From assembly GCA_903916165.1 (NCBI GenBank), contig CAIWVR010000633.1, forward strand, positions 1 to 8,762: a stretch of 8,762 bases of DNA. Reading direction: 5' to 3'. The notes beneath the pieces are model-generated. The model did not search any database. It saw nothing but the letters and a program-made list of their open reading frames with translations, and had not been told where the DNA came from. This DNA comes from an uncultured Hyphomicrobiales bacterium. Lineage in GTDB: Bacteria; Pseudomonadota; Alphaproteobacteria; Rhizobiales; Beijerinckiaceae. Made by a program: the position numbers and the translations under genes. Of this stretch, positions 1-7,569 are shown one piece after another (positions within the stretch are counted from its first letter, which is position 1; the number at the start of each line of letters is the position of its first letter).

Positions 1-917
1 CGCGCCACGCCACCCATTCGAAAGAATCTTAGCGAAAAGGAAGCGGCGATCAAAACCATCGCGACAAGAAGCAGGGGGCGGGCGAGAAGGACCTGATACT
101 TGAGCCTGTAAGCTGTCGCATCGAGGCCGGCCGCCTCGGTTCTGCGGCTGACCTCCGGCAGCGACCAGAACGGGACGGCATCGGCCGTGACGAACTTCTG
201 TCTGATCTGGTCCGCCGACAGAAAGGTGGGCAGCAGATAGCGCTCCAGTGTGTGTGGTTCGACGCCTGGTCTGGTGACACGTGCGTTCTCCAGAACCCAG
301 ACGCCGGCCTCCAGATGGGCAAGGCTGGCATCGAGGCGCTCAACGAACCGGTTCTCCAGATCAAAGACGAAGGCCGACACGCTGCCGAGCTTGCTGCCGC
401 CATCGCTCGATTGCTCGGCGCGCAGGATCGACTGGCCCCGGGCACTGCGTTGGCGAATCCAGAGGCTGCTGTCGCTGGCAGAGGCACCGGCATGTCCAAA
501 CAGGCCCAGCTCGATGGCATCGGCGCGCTGCTTCATCAGTGCTGCCATCGGGTTATAGACACCGACAGAGAACACTCCGATCAGCAGCACGATGACGATG
601 GGCGGGGTCAGGAATTGCCAGACGGACACGCCGGCGGCCCGGGCCACGACGAGCTCTAGCTTTCGCGTCAGCCCGATGAAGGCGAGCATGGCACCTCCGA
701 GCGTGGCAAAGGGCAGCACCTGTTCGGTCACGGTGGGAACCCGCAGCAGCGTCAGCGCGGCAATGCCTGCCGTGGAGATCGACTTGACGTCGCCCGCCTT
801 GCGCAGCATTTCCACAAAATCGATCAGATAGATGAGCACGAAAATCGTCGCGAAGACGGCGAGAATCGAACGCGTGAAACGTCCTGCCAGATACAGGCCG
901 AGGGTGCGCCCGATCAT
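1..917 (-). CDS. lptG: LPS export system permease LptG (partial, 3' end outside window)
   Basis: LptG is one of the two inner-membrane subunits of the LptB2FG ABC exporter, which extracts lipopolysaccharide from the inner membrane and passes it to the periplasmic Lpt bridge. The frame stays open from the ATG at 917 to the window edge: 305 codons, against about 360 for the family, so roughly 55 C-terminal residues are missing. Visible features are membrane segments near residues 15-33, 67-83 and 101-121, and the family-type motif ELVVARAAGVS at 88-98, which lies on the cytoplasmic side facing the LptB ATPase. A soluble periplasmic part follows, and a further membrane segment (VLLARPLLLVAMVLIAASF) precedes the conserved RFFRMGG stretch at the edge. 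The start is fixed by the four-base ATGA overlap with the lptF stop, which implies translational coupling. Confidence in identity is high. Confidence 0.93.
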   Translation of the reverse strand, partial: MIGRTLGLYLAGRFTRSILAVFATIFVLIYLIDFVEMLRKAGDVKSISTAGIAALTLLRVPTVTEQVLPFATLGGAMLAFIGLTRKLELVVARAAGVSVWQFLTPPIVIVLLIGVFSVGVYNPMAALMKQRADAIELGLFGHAGASASDSSLWIRQRSARGQSILRAEQSSDGGSKLGSVSAFVFDLENRFVERLDASLAHLEAGVWVLENARVTRPGVEPHTLERYLLPTFLSADQIRQKFVTADAVPFWSLPEVSRRTEAAGLDATAYRLKYQVLLARPLLLVAMVLIAASFSLRFFRMGGVA

Positions 918-2065
918 GCCGGGCTCCGGCGATGCCGGGCGCCGTTGCGGCGAACAGCACCCTGTCGTGTGGCCATGAGCCGCGGCGCGTTGGGAACGAC
1001 GACATACATCAGGGCGAGGACAAAGGCCGCCAGCGGCAGACCATAGCTGATCCAGATCGCGCTTTCCGAACGCACCAGCATGGCCGATGTGCCAAAGCCC
1101 GCGATTCGCAGCGAGAGGGCGATGCCAATGGCGACGGCAATGGCGACGCCGCGTCCCTGTCTGGTGGTCTTGGGCTGATGCAGCGCGGCGAAGGCAATCA
1201 TCGTGAATACAAGAGCAAAGAGCGGATTCAGGAAACGTTCATGCAATTCCTGCCGGAAGCGACCGGGGTTGGCCCGCACCCAAGGTTCGTCCGGATCGCG
1301 CCGCAGCAGTTCCAGCGTCGTGCGTTCGCGCGGCCGTAAAGGCCCGGAATCTTCGGGACTGAACTGGGCGAGGTCGATGGCATAGCGCTCGAAGACGATG
1401 ATGGCAGGGTCGAGCGAATCGTCTGCCTGACGCTGGATGCTGCCCTTTTCGAGCACGAGGTAGTTTTGCGCTCCCAGCTCGATGGTGCGACCGGCTTCGG
1501 CAATGTAGGTCTGGGTCTTGCCAGATTCGCGGCGGTCCTGGATGAACAGGCCTCGCATGTCGCCATTGGGCGCGCGCTCGCGGTAATGGAAAACAAAACC
1601 ATTATCGAGATAGACAAACTGCCCCTCCTTGATCACGCGGGTCAGCATGTCGGCGCGTATCCTGGTCAGCTGCGTGGTGATCTCGCGGAAGCTTGCGGGC
1701 ATGGCCCAGAGCGAGGTTGCCGCGACCAGCCCCGTCCCGAAAATCGCGAGGAAAGCGAAGGGCGTCAGCAGCCGCAACCCCGACATGCCGGTGGCGCACA
1801 TCACCACAAGCTCGCTGTCGCCGTTCAGCTTGTTGAGCGTGAACAGCACCGCGATGAAAATGGCTATCGGGGCGATCACCATCACGAGCGAGGGAATGGT
1901 GAGGCCCGTCACGGCCAGGAAGATCCACAGCGTCTGTCCCTTGGTCGCCATCAGGTCGACCTGACGCAGCGCGATCGCCAGCCAGACCACGCCCGTGAGC
2001 AAGCCGAGGCCCGTCAGGAAAGCTCCCAACGTCGTCCGAAACACATATCGCTCGAAAATCGACAT
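914..2065 (-). CDS. lptF: LPS export system permease LptF
   Basis: LptF is the partner of LptG in the LptB2FG lipopolysaccharide exporter. The 383-residue protein has the family layout. Residues 6-10 (RYVFR) form the N-terminal motif. Three membrane segments follow at about 14-33, 49-75 and 98-120, with the motif SELVVMCATGMS at 84-95 in the loop that contacts LptB. A periplasmic beta-jellyroll-like region spans about 130-265. Three more membrane segments lie at about 278-295, 306-326 and 336-357, the first starting in the conserved HERFLNPLFALVF stretch. The tail (361-383) is rich in arginine, with seven in 23 residues. The protein is annotated as LptF rather than LptG because it is first in the pair, as in other lptF-lptG operons. 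The start codon has only a weak upstream AAGG, 15 bases away, so the exact start is a little less certain than the identity. Confidence 0.93.
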   Translation of the reverse strand: MSIFERYVFRTTLGAFLTGLGLLTGVVWLAIALRQVDLMATKGQTLWIFLAVTGLTIPSLVMVIAPIAIFIAVLFTLNKLNGDSELVVMCATGMSGLRLLTPFAFLAIFGTGLVAATSLWAMPASFREITTQLTRIRADMLTRVIKEGQFVYLDNGFVFHYRERAPNGDMRGLFIQDRRESGKTQTYIAEAGRTIELGAQNYLVLEKGSIQRQADDSLDPAIIVFERYAIDLAQFSPEDSGPLRPRERTTLELLRRDPDEPWVRANPGRFRQELHERFLNPLFALVFTMIAFAALHQPKTTRQGRGVAIAVAIGIALSLRIAGFGTSAMLVRSESAIWISYGLPLAAFVLALMYVVVPNAPRLMATRQGAVRRNGARHRRSPA

Positions 2066-2391
2066 TAACGACCGTTGAAGCCTTGTGAGACCTGACGCGA
2101 CTCAGCACCGCAAAATCATGGTTGCCCATTCAAATCGCTAAACATTCACGGTCGTCCAAGCAAGCGCCCCTGCCTGGAACAGCGGGCGGCCTCCAAACAC
2201 GAAAGCCAAGCGTTGCCATGATGACACTGTCAGGCGCTCTCACGACATTTTCAGCCCGACCATGTAAATGTCTGCATTCTGGCTGCTGATCTTGCTTGCA
2301 AAGTGCGCGTGGCGCATGGCACTCCGGGTGTGACATGATGCGGTGCTGCCGCCCAGTTCCGGATGGCGGCCCGCACCTGCGCGAGGAAACT
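2066..2391. promoter_or_regulatory. Divergent intergenic region between lptF and pepA
   Basis: This 326-bp gap separates the divergent lptFG and pepA units, so it should carry both promoters. I see no strong match to a TTGACA/TATAAT pair on either strand. A weak minus-strand candidate is TTTAGC and CATGAT with a 16-base spacer, around 2141-2114. A CATGAT element near 2333 could serve pepA. No clear operator, riboswitch or terminator is visible. The pepA frame is open back to a TTG at 2296, but the added residues do not look like pepA. Confidence 0.4.
2383..2388 (+). promoter_or_regulatory. Ribosome binding site deciding the pepA start
   Basis: GAGGAA lies three bases before the ATG at 2392. 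The spacing is short but acceptable. The upstream in-frame ATG codons at 2335 and 2338 and the TTG at 2296 have no comparable site. Confidence 0.6.
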
Positions 2392-3948
2392 ATGGCCGAG
2401 ACAGTCCAGATTGATTTCACCGCCCTGAAAGATGCCGGGACTGCCCCCAAGGGGCGCGGTGCCAAGTCATCGGGCGGCACCCTTGTCGTGCTCGCCGGAG
2501 CGGATCTCGCCATGTCCGAAGCGACAAGGATAATCCTTGGCGAGGCGGCGGACCTCGTCCAGCGCGCCGCCACGACTGCGAAGTTCAAGGGCATGAGCGG
2601 TTCGGCGCTCGACATTCTGGCCCCCGCCGGGCTCGCCTTCGACCGCCTGATGGTGATCGGGACCGCGAAAAAGCCGGCCAAGGATGCCCCTCCTGCAGAG
2701 CCCGATTATGTGTCTCTGGGCGGCGCGATCATGGGGCGGATTGGCGGCTTTGCCCGCGTGACCGTGGTGTTTGATCTGCCCGAGTCACCCGACGCGATGG
2801 GCGAGGCTGCGGCGGATGCCATGCTCGGCCTGCGCCTGCGCGCCTACAAGTTTGACCTCTACAAGACCAAGAAAAGCGATGATGACGACAAGGCGGATGT
2901 GAAGAGCGTGATCTCGCTCGCGGTCGCCGATCCGGCCGCCGCAAAGCGCGCCGCCAGGCATCGTGATGCCCTCGCCGAGGGCGTCACCATCGCCCGCACG
3001 CTCGTCAATGAGCCGCCGAACGTGCTCTTCCCGGCGGCCTTCGCCGACCGCGCCAAGGAGTTGCAGAAGCTTGGCGTCGAGGTTGAGGTGCTGGGCGAGA
3101 AGGAACTCGGCAAACTCGGTCTGCGTGCGCTGCTTGCCGTCGGACAGGGCTCCGACTTCGAGAGCAAGGTCGTCATCATGCGCTGGAACGGTGCCAAGGC
3201 CGCCAAGGGCGACAAGGCCCGTCCTGTGGCCTTCCTCGGCAAGGGCGTGTGCTTCGACTCGGGCGGCATATCGATCAAGCCGGCTGGCAGCATGGAAGAT
3301 ATGAAGGGCGATATGGCGGGCGCGGCCTGCGTGGTTGGCCTGATGCATGCCCTGGCAAGCCGCAAGGCGAAGGTCAATGCCATCGGTGCCATCGGTCTTG
3401 TCGAGAACATGCCCGACGGCAAGGCGCAGCGTCCCGGCGACATTGTAAAGTCCTTGTCGGGCCAGACCATTGAAATCATAAACACCGATGCGGAGGGCCG
3501 TCTCGTCCTGTGCGATGTGCTCTGGTATGTGCAGGACAAGTACAAGCCGAAGTTCATGGTTGATCTGGCGACGCTCACGGGTGCCATTCTCGTGGCGCTC
3601 GGCACCGAATATGCGGGCCTGTTTTCCAATAATGACGAATTGTCGGGTCGGCTGACGAAAGCCGGAGAGGACACCGGCGAAAAGGTCTGGCGCATGCCGC
3701 TTGGCCCCAATTACGACAAGCTGCTCGAGTCACGATTTGCGGACATGAAGCATGTGGGCGGGCGCCATGCGGGCTCGATCACGGCGGCGCAATTCCTGCA
3801 GCGTTTCGTCAACAACACACCTTGGGCGCATCTCGACATTGCCGGCACCGGCATGTCGTCGCCCGCCAGCGACATCAACCAGAGCTGGGGTTCAGGCTGG
3901 GGCGTGCGCTTGCTCGATCGACTGGTTGCGGATCACTACGAAGGCTGA
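2392..3948 (+). CDS. pepA: Cytosol (leucyl) aminopeptidase, peptidase family M17
   Basis: This is a cytoplasmic, hexameric, two-metal leucyl aminopeptidase that removes N-terminal residues from peptides. In E. coli PepA also binds DNA in Xer recombination and carAB control; whether that holds here is unknown. The protein has 518 residues, close to the family's roughly 500. The N-terminal macro-like domain covers about 1-175, including an acidic/lysine-rich patch near 162-170. The catalytic domain carries every key residue, at an offset of 14 from E. coli: metal or active-site residues K284, D289, K296, D307, D366 and E368, and catalytic R370. The M17 signature NTDAEGRL is at 364-371, and [15 protein letters not shown] is at 283-297. 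The start was chosen from the GAGGAA site and family length. It diverges from lptFG and begins the cluster leading to holC, a known gene order. Confidence 0.96.
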   Translation: MAETVQIDFTALKDAGTAPKGRGAKSSGGTLVVLAGADLAMSEATRIILGEAADLVQRAATTAKFKGMSGSALDILAPAGLAFDRLMVIGTAKKPAKDAPPAEPDYVSLGGAIMGRIGGFARVTVVFDLPESPDAMGEAAADAMLGLRLRAYKFDLYKTKKSDDDDKADVKSVISLAVADPAAAKRAARHRDALAEGVTIARTLVNEPPNVLFPAAFADRAKELQKLGVEVEVLGEKELGKLGLRALLAVGQGSDFESKVVIMRWNGAKAAKGDKARPVAFLGKGVCFDSGGISIKPAGSMEDMKGDMAGAACVVGLMHALASRKAKVNAIGAIGLVENMPDGKAQRPGDIVKSLSGQTIEIINTDAEGRLVLCDVLWYVQDKYKPKFMVDLATLTGAILVALGTEYAGLFSNNDELSGRLTKAGEDTGEKVWRMPLGPNYDKLLESRFADMKHVGGRHAGSITAAQFLQRFVNNTPWAHLDIAGTGMSSPASDINQSWGSGWGVRLLDRLVADHYEG

Positions 3949-3975
3949 ACCTTCCATCAGAGGCTGTAGGTCACC

Positions 3976-4506
3976 ATGAAAAACTTGGCTGCGGCGAGCG
4001 GTTTCCTGCTTCTTTCGACACTTGCGGCCTTTGCGCAATCGGGGCGTCCGCCCAGTTGCGGCATGTTCCAGTCGACCTTCATTCGCGAGACGAATGAGGT
4101 CAGCGCGGCCTTCGTGCGTCCGCTCGTGGTGTCGCGCAATGCGTCGCGGAGCGACTTCTTCGACCTCGTCACCAACGTCCGCATCGATGGCCTGCTGGAA
4201 TGCCAGGGCGATGCTCTGGTGCGTTTCGAGGTGAAGATCGGCCTGCCGACGGATGCCGCGACGATGGCGAAGTTCGAGCAGGTCCAGACAGCGGCCGTGC
4301 GGGCAGGGCTTGGCTGGGTACCGGCGCGTGCCAGCACGGCCGTGGCCAAGATGAGCCGTGAGGCGGAGGAATATCTGCGCGCCTCCAGGCAGCGTGGCGA
4401 TCATGTGGTGGCCGGCAAGACCGAATATCATGAGGGCGGTGCCGATCTTGGCATGATCTGGACGGCAAGCGACCGCACGCTGGTCATCGTCGGTTCGGGA
4501 CTCTGA
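3976..4506 (+). CDS. Exported protein of unknown function between pepA and holC
   Basis: I do not recognise a family for this 176-residue protein. The first 20 residues form a clear signal peptide: positive start MKN, hydrophobic core GFLLLSTLAA, and likely cleavage after AFA. It should therefore be periplasmic or secreted; there is no lipobox and no later membrane segment. The mature part has two cysteines, C28 and C76, which could form one disulfide. Residues 63-90 (start DLVTNVRIDGLLECQGD) look like a compact beta-rich stretch, followed by a probable helix around 95-112 and another around 124-142 (SREAEEYLRASRQ). The gene lies 27 bases after pepA with AGG seven bases before the ATG, and its stop is one base before the holC start, so it is probably co-transcribed and coupled with holC. 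The reading frame is strongly GC-biased like its neighbours, supporting a real gene. Confidence 0.8.
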   Translation: MKNLAAASGFLLLSTLAAFAQSGRPPSCGMFQSTFIRETNEVSAAFVRPLVVSRNASRSDFFDLVTNVRIDGLLECQGDALVRFEVKIGLPTDAATMAKFEQVQTAAVRAGLGWVPARASTAVAKMSREAEEYLRASRQRGDHVVAGKTEYHEGGADLGMIWTASDRTLVIVGSGL

Positions 4507-4507
4507 C

Positions 4508-4987
4508 ATGAGCGAGGACAAGCCGGTCGAGATCTTCTTTTATCAGCTCATGTCGAAGCCACTCGAAAAGGCGCTGCCGCAATTGCTCGAGCGGTCCGTC
4601 GAGCGCGGCTGGAACGTCGTCTTGCAGACGCGCACGCAGGAGAAATGCGTCGCCCTGAACGAACTTTTGTGGACCTATTCGGACGAAGGCTTCCTGCCGC
4701 ATGGCATGGCGCAGGATGGCGACCCGGAATTCCAGCCGATCTACCTCACGTTCGGTCCTGAAAATCCGAATGGCGCACAGGTGCGTTTCTTCGTGGAAAG
4801 CGCGCAGATTGCGCCGTCCATTGCCGCCCGTGAAGAGCCCTATGAGCGACTGGTGATCATGTTTGACGGCAATAATGAAGCAGAGCTCACCGATGCGCGG
4901 GTGCAGTGGAAGGCGTTGAAAGACAGCGGTGCGACGCTCGCCTATTACCAGCAGACCGAAGAAGGGCGCTGGGAGAAAAAGGCGTGA
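4508..4987 (+). CDS. holC: DNA polymerase III chi subunit
   Basis: Chi is part of the clamp-loader complex of the replicative polymerase. With psi it links the loader to single-strand binding protein in the cytoplasm. The 159-residue protein is near the usual length of about 150. It shows the family pattern: FYQL at 10-13, a helix covering PLEKALPQLLERSVERGW (18-35), LWTYSDEGFLPHG at 54-66, and the beta strand YERLVIMFDG at 112-121. The C-terminal end, YYQQTEEGRWEKK, is also typical. GGGA lies seven bases before the ATG, and the previous stop is a single base away, suggesting coupling. The pepA-holC neighbourhood is conserved in many proteobacteria, which supports the call. In E. coli valS follows holC; here the next gene is ubiX on the other strand. 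Confidence 0.93.
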   Translation: MSEDKPVEIFFYQLMSKPLEKALPQLLERSVERGWNVVLQTRTQEKCVALNELLWTYSDEGFLPHGMAQDGDPEFQPIYLTFGPENPNGAQVRFFVESAQIAPSIAAREEPYERLVIMFDGNNEAELTDARVQWKALKDSGATLAYYQQTEEGRWEKKA

Positions 4988-4993
4988 TGTCTG

Positions 4994-5027
4994 TCGACGA
5001 AGCCGTTTTACAGGCCCGCTTCGTCGA
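4994..5027. terminator. Perfect 10-bp inverted repeat between convergent holC and ubiX
   Basis: TCGACGAAGC (4994-5003) and GCTTCGTCGA (5018-5027) are exact reverse complements with a 14-base loop. The element starts seven bases after the holC stop and lies between two converging genes, so transcription termination or 3' end protection is the natural reading. No T tract follows on the plus strand. On the minus strand a run of five T occurs only about 14 bases past the stem, so this is not a canonical intrinsic terminator. Confidence 0.55.
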
Positions 5028-5083
5028 TCGGGGGATGGCCTGAAGGTCCGGCGTGGCCGATCAACGCCCGTGTTGCAGACGGA

Positions 5084-5689
5084 TCATTCGGGCGCTGTCG
5101 CATCCTCGGCCTTCCAGCGCTTGACCATCTTCGCGTCGATGTCGAACAGGTCCAGCATCCGCCCCACCGTATGATCGATGATGTCGTCGAGGGTCTGCGG
5201 GCGATTGTAGAAGGCTGGCATGATCGGTGCGATCACCGCGCCCATTTCCGACAATTGTGTCATCGTGCGCAAATGGCCCGTATGCAACGGCGTCTCGCGG
5301 ATGGCGAGCACAAGGCGGCGGCGGTCCTTCAGCACGACATCGGCGGCGCGGCTCATCAGCGAACCGGTAACGCCGGTGCAGATCTCGCTCATCGTGCGCA
5401 CCGAGCAGGGGATGATGACCATGCCCATTGTCTTGTACGAACCTGAGGAAATGTTGGCCCCGATGTCGCTCATCGGATGATATTCGGTCGCGAGGTCGCG
5501 CAGATCCTTCGGCTTCAGGTCGGTCTCGTAGACAAGCGTCATTTCCGCCGCCTTCGACACGATCAGATGTGTCTCGATCTCGAGCCTCTTGAGCGTCTCG
5601 AGCATGCGCAGGCCGAAGACGATCCCGGAGGCGCCGCTGATGCCCACGATCAGGCGCTTACGTTGCACGTCACTGCCTGCTTTGTTCAC
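5084..5689 (-). CDS. ubiX: Flavin prenyltransferase UbiX
   Basis: UbiX joins a dimethylallyl group to FMN to make prenylated FMN, the cofactor of UbiD-type decarboxylases. In ubiquinone synthesis this enables decarboxylation of the polyprenyl-hydroxybenzoate intermediate. The 201-residue cytoplasmic protein has the full set of family motifs: FMN-binding GISGASG at 16-22, IPCSVRTMSEI at 93-103, and RRRLVLAIRETPL at 123-135. Near the C-terminal end are APIMPAFYNRP at 154-164 and TVGRMLD at 174-180. Residues matching the Pseudomonas catalytic set are E49, K121, E132, Y161, R177 and W192. The start is a GTG at 5689, supported by AAGGGG (5702-5697) seven bases upstream. The GTG overlaps the TGA of the upstream DUF2390-like gene, so the two are probably one operon. 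No ubiD is present in the window. Confidence 0.95.
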   Translation of the reverse strand: MNKAGSDVQRKRLIVGISGASGIVFGLRMLETLKRLEIETHLIVSKAAEMTLVYETDLKPKDLRDLATEYHPMSDIGANISSGSYKTMGMVIIPCSVRTMSEICTGVTGSLMSRAADVVLKDRRRLVLAIRETPLHTGHLRTMTQLSEMGAVIAPIMPAFYNRPQTLDDIIDHTVGRMLDLFDIDAKMVKRWKAEDATAPE

Positions 5690-6225
5690 TTGGTCGCCCC
5701 TTTGACTTCCGTTTGGCCCGCAGCGTCCAGGAGGACGGCAAGCGCGTCTGCGTCGAATGTTGCGCCAAGATGGCGCTGATAGGCCTCCACATTGTGCGTG
5801 CAGGCCCTGACAAGGTCGGCTTCAGCGAGGCCGGTCGTTGCTGCAGGGAAAGCTACGAAAAGCGCCTCCTGCTGGATCCGTTCGGCTTCAAGTTCCGCGG
5901 CCTTGACGTTTTTGCGCAGGTGATCGACCGCAGGGCCCCCGAAATCTGCCGGGGGCTCCTTCAGCGCGCGCCGCGCCGTGCGCAGGACAACGACGACCTC
6001 CGCCCGCCAGGGTTCAATGGTGCCAGCGATGGCACCCGCCGTCTGTGCCGCGATCATGCGGCCGCTGCGGCCGAGAAACAGGCAGAACAGCACGACATTG
6101 ACGTCGGCACCGCCGCGATCCTGCAGGGTGAGGCAGGCCGGCGGCACGCCCGCACGGCCATAGACCGCCAGCGAGAAGGTCCAGAACGGCGAGGGAACAC
6201 CCTTGTATACGTCGATTTGCGGCAT
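5686..6225 (-). CDS. DUF2390/TIGR02444 family protein
   Basis: This 179-residue protein matches, by recognition of its N-terminal pattern, the uncharacterised DUF2390 (TIGR02444) family. The diagnostic stretch is residues 14-50: FWTFSLAVYGRAGVPPACL, then LQDRGGADVNVVLFCLF. The rest is helical and charged, with E/K/R-rich segments near 74-125 and a final alanine-rich end. There is no signal peptide and no convincing membrane segment, so a cytoplasmic location is likely. The function is unknown. The ATG at 6225 is preferred because GGAG lies five bases upstream (6234-6231). A GTG at 6261 in the same frame has no ribosome binding site. Its stop overlaps the ubiX start by four bases (GTGA), implying translational coupling and perhaps a role near prenyl-FMN or quinone metabolism; that link is inference only. 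Confidence 0.82.
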   Translation of the reverse strand: MPQIDVYKGVPSPFWTFSLAVYGRAGVPPACLTLQDRGGADVNVVLFCLFLGRSGRMIAAQTAGAIAGTIEPWRAEVVVVLRTARRALKEPPADFGGPAVDHLRKNVKAAELEAERIQQEALFVAFPAATTGLAEADLVRACTHNVEAYQRHLGATFDADALAVLLDAAGQTEVKGATK

Positions 6226-6429
6226 GATGGCTCCGGGTCCATACAGGCCGATAACACGCACTTTTTATTGGGGCAATGCGCGGCGAGTGTCTAGGCTCAT
6301 CCGCTCTGTCCGGGTTGGGCCTACGACTAAAGGCAGGGTCTCCAATCGCCCCGGTTTCCAGCACGATAGTGGCCGGTCACGAAAAAGCGGGCTATGAGCG
6401 CCGCCATGAGTATTTGCAGGGAGGTTTTG
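6226..6429. promoter_or_regulatory. Divergent intergenic region upstream of DUF2390-ubiX and the tctC-like gene
   Basis: This 204-bp stretch must hold promoters for both divergent units. The only minus-strand candidate I see is TTGCCC with a 17-base spacer to TATCGG, around 6276-6248, which is weak. No good plus-strand pair is visible. I find no clear operator palindrome, and no other gene. Confidence 0.35.
6418..6424 (+). promoter_or_regulatory. Ribosome binding site deciding the tctC-like start
   Basis: AGGGAGG is a near-perfect anti-16S match five bases before the ATG at 6430. In-frame upstream ATG codons at 6394 and 6406 lack such a site and would bury the signal peptide. Confidence 0.85.
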
Positions 6430-7518
6430 ATGCATCGCAGGTTCCTATTGGCTGCTACGGCGGCTGTCGCGCTGGGCGCGGCCTTCGTCCAGCCCGTTTC
6501 GGCTGCGGACTTCAAGGGCAAGACCATCACCATGGTCATTCCGTTCGGCGTCGGCGGCGGCTCTGACGTGTGGGGCCGCTTCAATGCGCAGCTCCTGCAG
6601 AAGCACCTGCCGGGTGTCCCGGGTGTCGTGGTGAAGAATCAGCCGGGCGGTGGCTCCATTTCGGGTGCCAATCTGTTCGCTGCGACTGCCAAGCCCGACG
6701 GGCTCACCATTCTGGGCACTTCGGGTTCGACGCAGTTCCCCTATCTGCTGGGCGAAGCGCATGTGAAGTTTGACTATAAGGACTGGATCCCGGTCCTCGC
6801 CGCACCGACGGGCGGCGTCGCCTATATTTCCTCGAAGATGGGCGTGACGGGCCTGAAGGATCTCGACAAGCTCAAGGGCAAGAAGCTGCATTACGCGTCG
6901 CAGGGCCTGACCTCGCTTGATCTCGTGCCGCTTCTGGGCTTCCGCCTGATGGGCCTCGACGTACAGCACGTCGTCGGCTTCCCGGGCCGCGGCGAAGGCC
7001 GTCTCGCCTTCGAGCGCGGCGAGGCGAACATCGATTACCAGACGACCTCGGCCTATCTGCGCTCATCGGCACCGATGGTGAAGAATGGCGAGGCGGTCGC
7101 GCTGTTCTCGTGGGGCATTCTCGACAAGGACGGCAAGCTGGCACGCGATCCGAACTTCTCCGACCTGCCGCATTTCGAGGAAGCCTATGAGATCGTCTTC
7201 GGCAAGAAGCCATCGGGACTCGAATGGGAAGCGATGCGCGCCTTCCTCGTCGCGGGTTTCCCCGCGCAGAAGCTGCTCGTCCTGCCCAAGGGTACACCCG
7301 CTGACATTGTCGAGACCTACCGCCAGGCGGTCCGCGATCTCGTGAAGGATCCGGAATATCTGCAGAAGCGCGACGAGCTGATCGGCGAATATGATGAAGT
7401 CACCGACAAGGCTGGCGAAGATCTCTACAAGGCGGCAACAACCATCTCGCCGGACGCGCGCAACTGGGTCCGCGATTATCTGTCGAAGAACTACGACGTG
7501 AAGTTTACCGCCCAGTAA
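6430..7518 (+). CDS. TctC/Bug-type periplasmic solute-binding protein (orphan)
   Basis: The product resembles the extracytoplasmic receptors of tripartite tricarboxylate transporters (TctC or Bug family), which capture carboxylates and related small molecules in the periplasm for TctA/TctB membrane partners. Residues 1-25 are a signal peptide (MHRRFLLAA start, cleavage after VSA). Family landmarks are KTITMVIPFGVGGGSD at 31-46, NQPGGGSISGANLFAA at 70-85 with KPDGLTIL at 88-95, the second-lobe stretch GFPGRGEGRLAFERGEANI at 183-201, and LPKGTPADIV at 285-294. At 362 residues it is longer than the typical 320-330; the extra length seems to lie in the 210-270 region before the last helices. The substrate cannot be told from sequence. 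No TctA or TctB gene is in the window, and a terminator follows directly, so it is probably monocistronic. Orphan Bug receptors are common in some proteobacteria. Confidence 0.88.
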   Translation: MHRRFLLAATAAVALGAAFVQPVSAADFKGKTITMVIPFGVGGGSDVWGRFNAQLLQKHLPGVPGVVVKNQPGGGSISGANLFAATAKPDGLTILGTSGSTQFPYLLGEAHVKFDYKDWIPVLAAPTGGVAYISSKMGVTGLKDLDKLKGKKLHYASQGLTSLDLVPLLGFRLMGLDVQHVVGFPGRGEGRLAFERGEANIDYQTTSAYLRSSAPMVKNGEAVALFSWGILDKDGKLARDPNFSDLPHFEEAYEIVFGKKPSGLEWEAMRAFLVAGFPAQKLLVLPKGTPADIVETYRQAVRDLVKDPEYLQKRDELIGEYDEVTDKAGEDLYKAATTISPDARNWVRDYLSKNYDVKFTAQ

Positions 7519-7539
7519 GGGCAGGTGGCGTCAACGAAA

Positions 7540-7569
7540 AGGGGCACCTGTGAGGGTGCCCCTGTTTTT
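7540..7569. terminator. Strong intrinsic terminator, probably bidirectional
   Basis: AGGGGCACC (7540-7548) pairs perfectly with GGTGCCCCT (7555-7563) around the loop TGTGAG. On the plus strand it is followed by G and five T (7565-7569), ending the tctC-like transcript. On the minus strand the stem is followed by TTTT (7540-7537), so it can also stop the convergent gene. The plus-strand T run overlaps that gene's TAA stop at 7570-7568. Confidence 0.9.

Noticed and set aside
1466..2068. Plus-strand open frame of 200 codons
   Set aside because: It lies wholly antisense to lptF, has no family features and arises from the GC-biased codon use of the real gene.
2296..2391. N-terminal extension of pepA to a TTG
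   Set aside because: The added 32 residues are Cys/Arg-rich and unlike PepA, while GAGGAA marks the ATG at 2392.
2130..2681. Minus-strand open frame spanning the lptF-pepA gap
   Set aside because: Half of it is antisense to pepA and the rest has no recognisable protein pattern or convincing ribosome binding site.
2878..2892. DDDDK sequence in PepA, resembling an enteropeptidase site
   Set aside because: It lies in an acidic/lysine-rich patch of the N-terminal domain and has no likely biological meaning in a cytoplasmic bacterial enzyme.
2859..3710. Minus-strand open frame of 283 codons
   Set aside because: It is antisense to the catalytic domain of pepA, whose motifs are all in the plus frame; the product is low-complexity S/A/P/R-rich.
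6226..6261. GTG start extending the DUF2390-like protein by 12 residues
   Set aside because: No ribosome binding site precedes it, while the ATG at 6225 has GGAG at five bases.
5713..6294. Plus-strand open frame of 193 codons
   Set aside because: It is antisense to the DUF2390-like gene, which has a recognised family pattern and coupling to ubiX.
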